Assembly: GCA_042862465.1 (NCBI GenBank)
Contig: JASTVH010000007.1
Coordinates: 124,001-188,000, forward strand
DNA: 64,000 nt
From: JASTVH01 sp042862465
Lineage (GTDB): Bacteria; Pseudomonadota; Gammaproteobacteria; Pseudomonadales; Oleiphilaceae
Direction of reading: 5' to 3'
In this document: positions 38,318 to 46,575 of the stretch, piece after piece
How positions within the stretch are numbered: the stretch's first letter is position 1
How the letters are laid out: the number at the start of each line of letters is the position of its first letter
Program-made: the position numbers and the translations under genes
Notes under the pieces: model-generated
The model's database searches: none
What the model was told of the DNA's origin: nothing
What the model saw: only the letters and a program-made list of their open reading frames with translations

Positions 38318-39184
38318 GTGAGTTACCAGTCGATCTTCAGACCCGACCTGTTCAGGGACCAGACCATCATCGTCACCGGCGGCGGCTCCGGTATCGGACG
38401 CTGCACCGCCCATGAGCTGGCATCACTGGGCGCCCACGTGGTGATCGTTGGCCGCAAGCAGGAAAAGCTCGACAGCGTGGCCGCGGAAATCCGCGAGGAT
38501 GGCGGCCAGGTTTCCGCCTACAGCTGCGACATCCGCGACGAAGAGGCGGTGAAAGAGCTGATCAAGAGCATCCTCAGTGACCGCAGCCGCATTCATGGCC
38601 TGGTGAACAACGCCGGCGGGCAGTATCCCTCGCCCCTGGCCTCCATCAACCAGAAGGGCTGGGAGACCGTCGTCCGCACCAACCTGACCGGCGGCTTCCT
38701 GATGGCGCGGGAAGTGTTCAACCAGTGCATGAACAAACACGGCGGCGCCATCGTCAACATCGTCGCCGACATGTGGGGCGGCATGCCCGGCATGGGCCAC
38801 TCCGGGGCCGCCCGGGCGGGCATGGTCAACTTTACCGAGACGGCGTCCGTGGAATGGGGCGCCAGCGGCGTGCGGGTCAATGCCGTGGCGCCGGGCTGGA
38901 TCGCCTCCAGCGGCATGGACAGCTATCCGCCCAGCATGAAATCCCTGCTGAAAAGCCTGCGTGACGGTGTACCGCTCAAGCGCATGGGCAATGAATCGGA
39001 GGTCAGCGGAGCCCTGTGTTTCCTGCTCAGCCCGGCAGCGGCCTATATCTCCGGTGCCGTGCTGCGGATCGACGGGGCCTCCTCTCGCAACAGCCGTATG
39101 TGGCCATTGCCTAAGGCGAAGAACAATGCGCCATTTGAGGGGTTCCATCGGGCGACGGTGCCAGAGGTTCTCCGTGAGGAATGA
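38318..39184 (+). CDS. atuB: Short-chain dehydrogenase AtuB (enoyl-CoA-reductase-like SDR)
   Basis: A 288-aa SDR with the cofactor motif TGGGSGIG, NNAGG, and the loop NAVAPGWI. The usual YxxxK catalytic pair is replaced by HSGAARAG, the same substitution seen in peroxisomal trans-2-enoyl-CoA and 2,4-dienoyl-CoA reductase-type SDRs, so it likely acts on a CoA ester rather than an alcohol. It starts at GTG 38318 with GAGGA upstream, 3 nt after atuA. In Pseudomonas AtuB is thought to act in oxidation of citronellol or its CoA intermediates; the exact step is unproven. Confidence 0.9.
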   Translation: MSYQSIFRPDLFRDQTIIVTGGGSGIGRCTAHELASLGAHVVIVGRKQEKLDSVAAEIREDGGQVSAYSCDIRDEEAVKELIKSILSDRSRIHGLVNNAGGQYPSPLASINQKGWETVVRTNLTGGFLMAREVFNQCMNKHGGAIVNIVADMWGGMPGMGHSGAARAGMVNFTETASVEWGASGVRVNAVAPGWIASSGMDSYPPSMKSLLKSLRDGVPLKRMGNESEVSGALCFLLSPAAAYISGAVLRIDGASSRNSRMWPLPKAKNNAPFEGFHRATVPEVLREE

Positions 39185-39238
39185 TGCTTGAGGCCGTCCG
39201 ACGTCCGACGCCCTGATCCCCAGAACAAGGTCGAGTAC

Positions 39239-39320
39239 CGTAGGTTGGGCTGACGCAGGAAGCCCAACACCCTGAATCAACGCCGACATGTTGGGCTTCG
39301 CACGCTCAGCCCAACCTACG
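39239..39320. repeat. GTAGGTTGGGCTGA palindromic repeat (copy 2), atuB-atuC gap
   Basis: 82-nt inverted repeat with outer arms CGTAGGTTGGGCTGACG / CTCAGCCCAACCTACG and inner arms AAGCCCAACA / TGTTGGGCTT. It ends 19 nt before the atuC ATG, so it sits against the translation start region. Same family at 5976-6055 and 46181-46264. Confidence 0.9.
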
Positions 39321-39339
39321 CGACCCAGCGAGATTGGTT

Positions 39340-40956
39340 ATGCAAAGAATCGAAAGCACCATCAATCCAAAATCCGACGAATTCCGCGCCAACGCCGACG
39401 CCATGCTGGAAGCCATCGAAGGCTTCCGCGCGGTGGAGCGCAAGGTGTTGGACAAGGCCGAGGAAGCCCGGGAGAAGTTCAACAAGCGCAACAAGCTGCT
39501 GCCCCGGGACCGCATCAACCGCCTGCTGGATCCGGGCACGCCGTTTCTGGAGCTGTGCTCCCTGGCCGGCTACAAGATGCACGACGACAAGGACGGCAGC
39601 ATGGCCGGAGGCGGACTGATCGGCGGGATCGGCACCGTGGCCGGCGTGCGCTGCCTGATTGTGGCGAGCAACAGCGCCATCAAGGGCGGGACCATCTCCC
39701 CGGCCGGCCTCGACAAGACCCTGCGGCTGCAGCAGGTGGCCCGGGAAAACAAGCTGCCTACGGTTTCCCTTTCGGAAAGTGGTGGTGCCAACCTCAACTA
39801 CGCCACGGACATTTTCGTGCTCGGCGCCCGCGGCTTTGCCAATCAGGCCCGCATGTCCGCCCAGGGCCTGCCCCAGGTCACCGTGGTCCACGGCAATGCC
39901 ACTGCCGGCGGAGCCTATCAGCCGGGGCTGTCGGATTACGTGGTGGTGGTGCGCGAACAGTCCAAGATGTTTCTGGCCGGCCCCCCACTGCTCAAGGCGG
40001 CCACCGGCGAAGTCGCCACCGATGAAGAGCTGGGCGGTGCTCAGATGCACGCAGAGGTGGCCGGCACCGCGGAATACCTGGCGGAAAACGATGCCGACGG
40101 CATCCGTCAAGCCCGTGAAATCATGACCGCCCTGCCCTGGAACGAACAGCTGCCTCCGCAACCGGCTGGCGACTGGGAAGAACCGCTGCACGGCGCCGAA
40201 GAATTACTCGGCATAGTGCCGGCGGATGCCAAGAAACCCTACGACGTGCGCGAAATCCTCGCCCGCATCGCCGACGGCTCGCGCTTCCTGGACTTCAAGA
40301 ACGCCTTCGACAGCCAGACCGTCTGCGGCTGGATCCGCATCGAGGGCCACAGCGTCGGCATCATCGGCAACAACGGCCCCATCACGCCGCAGGGGGCGGC
40401 CAAGGCGGCCCAGTTCATCCAGCTGTGCGACCAGTCCAACACCCCCATCCTGTTCCTGCACAACACCACCGGCTTCATGGTGGGCACCGAGTCGGAACAG
40501 AACGGGATCATCAAGCACGGCTCCAAGATGATCCAGGCGGTGGCCAACTGCCGTGTGCCAACGGTCTCCATTGTCGTCGGCGGCTCCTACGGCGCCGGCA
40601 ACTACGCCATGTGCGGCCGCGGCCTCGACCCCCGCTTCATCTTCGCCTGGCCCAACAGCCGCACCGCCGTCATGGGCCCGGCCCAGGCCGGCAAGGTCAT
40701 GCGCATCGTGGCGGAAGACAAACAGCGCAAGAACGGCATCGAGCCGGATCCCAAGACCCTGGAATTCCTGGAACAGTCCACCGCCAAGAAGCTGGAGGAA
40801 GGCTCCCATTCCCTCTACGGCACCGCCCGCCTGTGGGATGACGGCCTGATCGATCCTCGGGACACCCGGCGGGTCCTGGCGATGGTGTTCTCCATCTGCC
40901 GCGAGGCCTCACAAAGACAACTGCAGCCCAATAGCTTTGGGGTTGCGCGCTTCTAG
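39340..40956 (+). CDS. atuC: Geranyl-CoA carboxylase beta (carboxyltransferase) subunit AtuC
   Basis: A 538-aa carboxyltransferase. With biotinylated AtuF it carboxylates geranyl-CoA (from citronellyl-CoA) to isohexenylglutaconyl-CoA. The crotonase-fold halves are visible: LIVASNSAIKGGTISPAGLD, SLSESGGANLNYATDIFVLG, and in the second half GIIGNNGPITPQGAAKAAQF, FLHNTTGFMVGTESEQNG and VVGGSYGAGNYAMCGRGLDP. Methylcrotonyl-CoA carboxylase (LiuB) is a close relative, but the surrounding atuA, atuB, atuG, atuH and atuR favour AtuC. ATG 39340 is preferred to a TTG 6 nt upstream; its ribosome binding site is weak (GAGA). Confidence 0.92.
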   Translation: MQRIESTINPKSDEFRANADAMLEAIEGFRAVERKVLDKAEEAREKFNKRNKLLPRDRINRLLDPGTPFLELCSLAGYKMHDDKDGSMAGGGLIGGIGTVAGVRCLIVASNSAIKGGTISPAGLDKTLRLQQVARENKLPTVSLSESGGANLNYATDIFVLGARGFANQARMSAQGLPQVTVVHGNATAGGAYQPGLSDYVVVVREQSKMFLAGPPLLKAATGEVATDEELGGAQMHAEVAGTAEYLAENDADGIRQAREIMTALPWNEQLPPQPAGDWEEPLHGAEELLGIVPADAKKPYDVREILARIADGSRFLDFKNAFDSQTVCGWIRIEGHSVGIIGNNGPITPQGAAKAAQFIQLCDQSNTPILFLHNTTGFMVGTESEQNGIIKHGSKMIQAVANCRVPTVSIVVGGSYGAGNYAMCGRGLDPRFIFAWPNSRTAVMGPAQAGKVMRIVAEDKQRKNGIEPDPKTLEFLEQSTAKKLEEGSHSLYGTARLWDDGLIDPRDTRRVLAMVFSICREASQRQLQPNSFGVARF

Positions 40957-40980
40957 CGTCCGACGTCAGACGTCCGACGC
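40956..40980. repeat. GTCCGACGTC-family palindromic repeat, atuC-atuD gap
   Basis: GCGTCCGACGTCAGACGTCC continuing GACGC: an 11-bp stem with one mismatch around CAG, starting at the atuC stop. Related units at 39191-39211, 48398-48413 and 53636-53660. Confidence 0.8.
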
Positions 40981-41006
40981 ACCCGGTCAAACTCAGGAGT
41001 AAGAAC

Positions 41007-42161
41007 ATGCTCTTCACCCAGGAACACAACGAACTGCGCCGTACCGTCCGCAACTTTGTGGAAAAGGAAATCAACCCGCACGTCGAGGAATGGGAAAAGG
41101 CGGGTGAATTCCCCATGCACGAGCTCTTCCGCAAGTGCGGGGAGCTCGGCCTGCTGGGTATCCAGAAGCCCGAGGAATACGGCGGTATGGGACTGGACTA
41201 CAGCTTCAACCTGGTGGCTGCCGAGGAATTCGGCACCGCCCTGTGCGGGGGGGTGCCGCTGGCCATAGGCGTGCAAACCGACATGTGCACCCCGGCCCTG
41301 GCCCGCTTCGGCTCCAACGAACTGAAAGAGGAATTCCTGGCCCCGGCCATCCGCGGCGAGAAGATCGGCTGTATCGGCGTCAGCGAACCCGGCGCCGGTT
41401 CCGACGTGGCCGGACTGAAAACCTCGGCAAAAAAGGACGGTGACGACTACATCATCAACGGCAACAAGATGTGGATCACCAACTCCCCCAAAGCCGACTT
41501 CATCTGCCTGCTGGCCAACACCTCCGAAGACAAACCGCACAAGAACAAGTCGCTGATCATGGTGCCCATGGACAGCCCGGGCATCACCGTGGCGCCCCGT
41601 CTGGACAAGCTGGGCATGCGCTCCTCGGAAACCGCCCAGGTGTTTTTCGACGATGTCCGGGTTCCCCAGCGCAACCGCATTGGCGCCGAGGGCACCGGCT
41701 TCATGATGCAGATGATGCAGTTCCAGGAAGAGCGCATGTGGGGCGCCGCCAACGTCATCAAGGCGCTGGAGATGTGCGTGCAGAAGACCATCGAATACTG
41801 CCGCGAGCGGGAAACCTTCGGCCAGAGCCTGATCACCAACCAGGCCATCCACTTCCGCATGGCCGAGCTGCAGACCGAAATCGAGGCCCTGCGCGCCCTC
41901 ACCTACCAGGCCTGCGACCTGCACGTGAACGGCAAGGATGTCACCCAGCTGGCTTCCATGGCCAAACTCAAGGCCGGCCGCCTCGGACGCGAGGTCACCG
42001 ACGCCTGCCTGCAGTACTGGGGCGGCAATGGCTACATGTGGGACAACCCGGTGGCCCGGGCCTACCGCGACGTGCGGCTGGTGTCGATTGGCGGCGGGGC
42101 GGATGAAATCATGCTGGGCATTATCTGCAAAGTGATGGGGATCTTGCCTGGGAAGAGGTGA
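41007..42161 (+). CDS. atuD: Citronellyl-CoA dehydrogenase AtuD (acyl-CoA dehydrogenase family)
   Basis: A 384-aa FAD-dependent acyl-CoA dehydrogenase expected to convert citronellyl-CoA to geranyl-CoA. Family blocks: LGIQKPEEYGGMGLDY, IGCIGVSEPGAGSDVAGLKT, YIINGNKMWITNSPKADFIC, KLGMRSSETAQVFFDDVRVP, and the C-terminal CLQYWGGNGYMWDNPVARAYRD. Length equals that of Pseudomonas AtuD. ATG 41007 follows AGGAG. Position between atuC and atuE supports the pathway role. Confidence 0.93.
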   Translation: MLFTQEHNELRRTVRNFVEKEINPHVEEWEKAGEFPMHELFRKCGELGLLGIQKPEEYGGMGLDYSFNLVAAEEFGTALCGGVPLAIGVQTDMCTPALARFGSNELKEEFLAPAIRGEKIGCIGVSEPGAGSDVAGLKTSAKKDGDDYIINGNKMWITNSPKADFICLLANTSEDKPHKNKSLIMVPMDSPGITVAPRLDKLGMRSSETAQVFFDDVRVPQRNRIGAEGTGFMMQMMQFQEERMWGAANVIKALEMCVQKTIEYCRERETFGQSLITNQAIHFRMAELQTEIEALRALTYQACDLHVNGKDVTQLASMAKLKAGRLGREVTDACLQYWGGNGYMWDNPVARAYRDVRLVSIGGGADEIMLGIICKVMGILPGKR

Positions 42162-42205
42162 GATGGCGTGGGACGTTACCACCCAGCATGCGGTCCGAAA
42201 CACCG

Positions 42206-42252
42206 CAGTCAAACTTTTCTACGTGAAACGTCCAACGTGAAACGTCAAACAG
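42206..42252. repeat. Tandem ACGTGAAACGTC repeat, atuD-atuE gap
   Basis: Two direct copies of a 14-nt unit (ACGTGAAACGTCCA and ACGTGAAACGTCAA) lie in the gap, a pattern related in composition to the GTCCGACGTC repeats of the neighbouring gaps. No coding function is likely. Confidence 0.65.
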
Positions 42253-42290
42253 TCACGGGCAAGGCACAAGATATCTGGAGGCTTTTTACC

Positions 42291-43112
42291 ATGACCGATC
42301 TACCCGAATGCAAAACACTCCTCCTCAACCAGGACGGCCCCACCCTCCATATCACCCTCAATCGCCCTGAGGCGCGCAACGCCATGAGCCTGGCCATGGT
42401 GGAGGAACTGGATCGGGTGTTCGTGGCGATTGAGCCCGATCCATCCGTGCGCGCCGTGGTGTTGCGCGGCGCCGAGGGGCATTTCTGTGCCGGGGGCGAT
42501 ATCAAGGACATGGCCCAGGCCCGGGCGGCAGCGAAGAATGCCGACGAAGATCCGTTCTTCAAGCTGAACCGCGCCTTCGGTGATCTGATTACCCGGGTGG
42601 ACCGGGCGCCGCAGGTGGTGATCGCGGTCATCCAGGGAGCGGTCATGGGCGGTGGTTTCGGGTTGGCCTGCGTGTCGGATGTTGCCATTGCCGAGGCGGG
42701 CGCCCGCTTCGGACTGCCGGAAACTGGCCTGGGTATTCCACCGGCGCAGATCGCACCGTTTGTCGTCAAACGTCTGGGGCTGACCCAGGCCCGGCGGCTG
42801 GCCCTGCTCGGTTTGCGAGTGGACGGCCATGAAGCCCAGCGGCTGGGACTGGTGCATGAGGTGGCGGAAAGCGCCGACGGCCTCAACGCCAAGCTGAACG
42901 CCATTCTGGAACGGGTCCGTCATTGCGGGCCCAATGCCAACCGCATGACCAAGAGTCTCCTGCTGCGGGCCGGCGAAGAGCCCCTGGAAGGCCTGCTGGA
43001 TGATGCCGCGAAGATGTTCTCCCAGGCCATCCAGAGCGAAGAAGGCCAGGAGGGGGCCATGGCGTTTATGGCCAAGCGGCCGCCGAAGTGGGCGACCAGC
43101 GAAGAGGGTTAG
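42291..43112 (+). CDS. atuE: Isohexenylglutaconyl-CoA hydratase AtuE (enoyl-CoA hydratase family)
   Basis: A 273-aa crotonase-superfamily enzyme that should hydrate isohexenylglutaconyl-CoA to the 3-hydroxy-3-isohexenylglutaryl-CoA. Motifs: LNRPEARNAMSLAMVEEL, oxyanion loop FCAGGDIKDMA, and GAVMGGGFGLACVSDVAIAE with ARFGLPETGLGIPPAQIAPF carrying the catalytic Glu region. The ATG at 42291 has CTGGAGG upstream; a longer frame to 42168 covers the repeat and is rejected. Hydratase versus other crotonases cannot be decided alone, but the operon position fits AtuE. Confidence 0.9.
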   Translation: MTDLPECKTLLLNQDGPTLHITLNRPEARNAMSLAMVEELDRVFVAIEPDPSVRAVVLRGAEGHFCAGGDIKDMAQARAAAKNADEDPFFKLNRAFGDLITRVDRAPQVVIAVIQGAVMGGGFGLACVSDVAIAEAGARFGLPETGLGIPPAQIAPFVVKRLGLTQARRLALLGLRVDGHEAQRLGLVHEVAESADGLNAKLNAILERVRHCGPNANRMTKSLLLRAGEEPLEGLLDDAAKMFSQAIQSEEGQEGAMAFMAKRPPKWATSEEG

Positions 43113-43127
43113 GGCTGCAATTTAGAG

Positions 43128-43260
43128 CCCCTCTCCCCTGGTGGGAGAGGGGTTGGGGAGAGGGGGGCGAGGCGAAGCCTCGTTCACAGACACAATCGAA
43201 TATAGGGCGCCTGGCGGCGCCGCCCCCTCTCCCTGGCCCTCTCCCACCAGGGGAGAGGGG
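43128..43260. repeat. Large CCCTCTCCC/GGGAGAGGG inverted repeat, atuE-atuF gap
   Basis: Arms of about 40 nt (43128-43168 and 43221-43260) are near-perfect inverted repeats with 24 nt exact at the outer ends, around a ~52-nt centre. It would form a very stable hairpin inside the operon transcript. One arm of the same family lies at 5936-5966. Confidence 0.9.
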
Positions 43261-43365
43261 ATGTAGGGCGCCACCCTTTAGGTACTCGGCACTCGCTTAA
43301 CGAAAAAAATGAAACAGAGTTTTGAGAGGCCATCCTTACGCCTCACCAAAGGAGGTTCACCACCC

Positions 43366-45324
43366 ATGTTCAACAAAATCCTCATCGCCAACCGCGGTGA
43401 AATTGCCGTCCGGATCAACCGCACCGCCCAGGCGCTGGGCTATCGCACCGTCGCCGTCTACAGCGAGGCGGATGCCGGCGCGCTGCATGTGCGTGAAGCG
43501 GATGAAGCGGTGCTGATCGGACCGGCGCCGGTGGGGCAATCCTATCTGAAGGTGGAGGCGATCCTCGACGCTGCCGAAAAAACCGGCGCCGAGGCGGTGC
43601 ATCCCGGGTACGGTTTTCTTTCCGAGAACGCCGATTTCGCCCGCGCCTGCCAAAAGGCCGGCCTCGTCTTTATCGGCCCGCCCGCCGAGGCCATCGAGCT
43701 GATGGGCAGCAAGCGGCGTTCGAAGATTGCCATGCAGGAAGCGGGGGTGCCTACCGTGCCCGGCTACGAAGGCGACGATCAGAGCGATCGGACCCTGCAG
43801 GCCGAAGCCGAACGTATCGGTGTGCCGCTGATGATCAAGGCGTCCGCCGGCGGGGGAGGACGGGGCATGCGTCTGGTGCAGGATTTCTCGCAGCTGGCAT
43901 CGGAGATCGAGCGGGCCCGATCCGAGGCCAGGAGTGCCTTTGGCAACGACGAACTGATTCTGGAAAAGGCGGTGATGGCGCCCCGCCACATTGAGATCCA
44001 GGTGTTCGCCGACCAACAGGGCAACACCGTCTACCTCTGGGAGCGGGACTGCTCGATCCAGCGCCGCCACCAGAAAGTGGTGGAAGAGGCCCCTTCTCCG
44101 TTTGTCGACGAGGATCTGCGCCAGTCCATGGGCGAGGCGGCCGTGCGCGCGGCCCAGGCCTGTGGCTACGTGGGCGCCGGCACGGTGGAGTTTCTGGTGG
44201 ACGATGCGCGCAATTTCTATTTCCTGGAAATGAACACCCGTCTGCAGGTGGAGCACCCGGTCACCGAACTGATCACCAAACAGGATCTGGTAGCGTGGCA
44301 ACTCAATGTGGCCCAGGGGCAACCGCTGCCCCTGCCACAGGACGCCATTCCCCGTCTGGGCCACGCCATCGAAGTGCGCCTGTACGCCGAGGACCCGGCC
44401 CGGGATTATCGCCCCCAGACCGGTCAGATCGTGGACTGGCAACCGGCCCATGAGGACGGCGTGCGTTTCGATACCGGCGTTGAGGCCGGCAGCGAGGTCA
44501 CGCCCTTTTATGATCCCATGCTGGCCAAGGTGGTCGCCTGGGGCGCGGATCGCGACACCGCCCGTCGCCGGCTTATCCGGGCCCTGGACGAAACCCGCCT
44601 GTTCGGCGTCACCAGCAACCGGGCCTTTCTCTCCGGCCTGATCGCCCATCCCGTCTTTGCCCGCGGCGAGGCCACCACCGCCTTTATCGAACAGCATTTC
44701 CGCGACCATCCGACCATGCACCCGGCCAATCCCGACGGCCTGACCTGGCTGCTCGCCGCCACCCTGTTTGCCCGCCGTTCGGGGCATGACGGCGCCTGGA
44801 GCAACAGTCTCCCGGCTCCCCTGCCACTGCGCCTGCGGGTGAACGAGCAGGAGCAGACCTGCCTGTTGATCGCCGAACGCAACCACTACCGCATGCGCCA
44901 GGACGACGATGAACACGGACTGGAAATGATCCGCTGTGCCGACGGCGAAGGTGTCTTTGTTTACAGGGGGGTCCGTCAGCGCTGCCAATATCGCTTCCGG
45001 GATGAGCAGCTATATTTGCACATCCACGGTGACAACCACTGCTTTGAGGACCTCACCCACGCGCCAGCGGAAAGCGCCCAGAGCAAGGGGTCGGGGCATA
45101 TCAGGGCGGCCATGGACGGTGCTATCGTGGCAGTGAATGTCGCGGTGGGAGACCGGGTCGAAGCCGGCCAGGTGCTGGCCGTGCTGGAAGCCATGAAGAT
45201 GGAGCATCCGCTGGCAGCCGACGTCAGTGGTGTGGTCAGAAACGTCCACGTGGCCCAGGGCGACCAGGTCAAGAATCGCGCTCAACTGATTGAGATCGAG
45301 CCCGAAGAGGAGGCTGCACAATGA
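43366..45324 (+). CDS. atuF: Geranyl-CoA carboxylase alpha (biotin) subunit AtuF
   Basis: A 652-aa biotin carboxylase plus biotin carrier. N-terminal domain ILIANRGEIAVRI, ATP-grasp region with KASAGGGGRGMRLV, HIEIQVFADQQGNTVYLWER and EMNTRLQVEHPVTELIT, then a linker and the biotinyl domain with VLEAMKMEHPL, the biotin-accepting Lys being residue 611. It pairs with AtuC. The ATG at 43366 follows AAAGGAGG; a frame starting at 43309 is not preferred. AtuG overlaps its last 4 nt. Confidence 0.93.
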   Translation: MFNKILIANRGEIAVRINRTAQALGYRTVAVYSEADAGALHVREADEAVLIGPAPVGQSYLKVEAILDAAEKTGAEAVHPGYGFLSENADFARACQKAGLVFIGPPAEAIELMGSKRRSKIAMQEAGVPTVPGYEGDDQSDRTLQAEAERIGVPLMIKASAGGGGRGMRLVQDFSQLASEIERARSEARSAFGNDELILEKAVMAPRHIEIQVFADQQGNTVYLWERDCSIQRRHQKVVEEAPSPFVDEDLRQSMGEAAVRAAQACGYVGAGTVEFLVDDARNFYFLEMNTRLQVEHPVTELITKQDLVAWQLNVAQGQPLPLPQDAIPRLGHAIEVRLYAEDPARDYRPQTGQIVDWQPAHEDGVRFDTGVEAGSEVTPFYDPMLAKVVAWGADRDTARRRLIRALDETRLFGVTSNRAFLSGLIAHPVFARGEATTAFIEQHFRDHPTMHPANPDGLTWLLAATLFARRSGHDGAWSNSLPAPLPLRLRVNEQEQTCLLIAERNHYRMRQDDDEHGLEMIRCADGEGVFVYRGVRQRCQYRFRDEQLYLHIHGDNHCFEDLTHAPAESAQSKGSGHIRAAMDGAIVAVNVAVGDRVEAGQVLAVLEAMKMEHPLAADVSGVVRNVHVAQGDQVKNRAQLIEIEPEEEAAQ

Positions 45325-46157
45325 ACGACAGCATGAAAGGACGCACCGTCTTCATTACCGGCGCCAGTCGTGGCATCGGCCGCGCCATCGCCCTGGCCTG
45401 CGCCCGGGAGGGGGCCAATGTGGTCCTGGCGGCCAAGTCGGACCAACCGCATCCCAAGCTGCCCGGCACGATTCACACCGTGGCGGACGAGGTCAGCAAG
45501 GCCGGCGGGCAGGCGCTTCCGATCAAGCTCGATGTCCGCGACGAGGAGATGGTGGCCGACGCCATGCAACAGGCTGCCGATCACTTTGGCGGCATCGACT
45601 GCCTGGTCAACAACGCTGGCGCCATTCGCCTGCAGGGCGTGGAAAAGCTGCCGGTGAAGCGCTACGACCTGATGCAGTCGGTCAATGCCCGCGCGGTATT
45701 CGTCTGCAGCCAGGCCGCCTTGCCCTGGCTGAAGGAATCCGGCAACGGCCACATCCTCAGCCTGTCGCCGCCGCTCAACCTCAACCGCAAGTGGTTTGCC
45801 GCACACAGCCCCTACACCCTGAGCAAGTATGGCATGACCATGCTGTCCATGGGCATGGCGGAGGAGTTCCGCCGGTACGGCATCGCCGTTAACACCCTAT
45901 GGCCGCGCACCCTGATCGCCACCGCGGCGATCGAATTCGAAGTGGGCGGCCCGGAGTTGCTCAAGAAGGCCCGCACCCCGGAAATCATGGCCGATGCCGC
46001 CCTGGCGATCCTCAAACACCATGCCGATAGCCTGACCGGTTGCCATCTGATCGACGAGGAGATTCTCCAGCAGGTGGGCGTAACGGGCCTCGACCGCTAT
46101 CGCCACGAATCCGCCACAGGGGATTTGATGACGGATCTGTTTCTGGATGAAGAATGA
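45321..46157 (+). CDS. atuG: Short-chain dehydrogenase AtuG
   Basis: A 278-aa SDR. Cofactor motif TGASRGIG, then NNAGAIRLQ, catalytic YTLSKYGMT (Tyr and Lys both present) and NTLWPRTLIATAA. The pattern matches HSDL2-type SDRs. ATG 45321 overlaps atuF (ATGA) with GAGGAGG upstream, so the two are translationally coupled. In Pseudomonas AtuG is assigned to alcohol or aldehyde oxidation of the terpenoid, unlike AtuB, whose catalytic pair is altered. Confidence 0.9.
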   Translation: MNDSMKGRTVFITGASRGIGRAIALACAREGANVVLAAKSDQPHPKLPGTIHTVADEVSKAGGQALPIKLDVRDEEMVADAMQQAADHFGGIDCLVNNAGAIRLQGVEKLPVKRYDLMQSVNARAVFVCSQAALPWLKESGNGHILSLSPPLNLNRKWFAAHSPYTLSKYGMTMLSMGMAEEFRRYGIAVNTLWPRTLIATAAIEFEVGGPELLKKARTPEIMADAALAILKHHADSLTGCHLIDEEILQQVGVTGLDRYRHESATGDLMTDLFLDEE

Positions 46158-46180
46158 GGACAGGCGTCTCGCCGTCTACC

Positions 46181-46264
46181 GTAGGTTGGGCTGACGCAGG
46201 AAGCCCAACAACAGTCGGTATCGTCAGGACATGTTGGGCTTCGCATGCTCAGCCCAACCTACGG
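46181..46264. repeat. GTAGGTTGGGCTGA palindromic repeat (copy 3), atuG-atuH gap
   Basis: 84-nt inverted repeat nearly identical in its arms to 39239-39320, with a different centre. It begins about 24 nt after the atuG stop. Confidence 0.9.
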
Positions 46265-46282
46265 TGCATGACTTGCTCCCAA

Positions 46283-46374
46283 CCGTCATACCCGCGCAGG
46301 CGGGTATCCAGAGCGGCAACCACCTCAACTGGATGCAAAACGCCCTGGATCCCCGCCTACGCGGGGATGACGGG
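46283..46374. repeat. CGTCATACCCGCG...CGCGGGGATGACGG repeat (copy 1), atuG-atuH gap
   Basis: 92-nt REP-like unit: CGTCATACCCGCGCAGGCGG at one end, CGCGGGGATGACGG at the other, with TATCCAGAGCGG and CGCCCTGGATCC toward the centre. It is adjacent to copy 3 of another repeat. The next copy is at 48626-48716. Confidence 0.9.
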
Positions 46375-46575
46375 TATCGAGTACGGTGCGAGTGTCCTGA
46401 ACAACGGCGCATCCGCTCGGACCTAACGATTGAGGAACCCTCAGACAGGTGGTATCTACGGTGGTAGGGGCAATAGCGAGGGTGGAAGGGTCTTATTGGG
46501 GTGCACTTTTGCAAACAAGGCCGGCGCAGGAAAACGCCGACCACGACAAAGACAATGACAGGAACGGATAAGCAA

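Noticed and set aside
36875..38413. 512-codon minus-strand frame opposite atuA
   Set aside because: Antisense shadow of a well-identified gene, rich in Gly/His/Asp with no recognisable domain.
43357..44988. 543-codon minus-strand frame opposite atuF
   Set aside because: Antisense shadow of a biotin carboxylase with clear motifs on the plus strand.
39340..45324. Leucine degradation (liu/mcc) cluster as an alternative for the carboxylase genes
   Set aside because: Presence of atuA, atuB, atuG, atuH and divergent atuR in the known order points to the terpene pathway; the liu marker genes (isovaleryl-CoA dehydrogenase with HMG-CoA lyase) are not seen.
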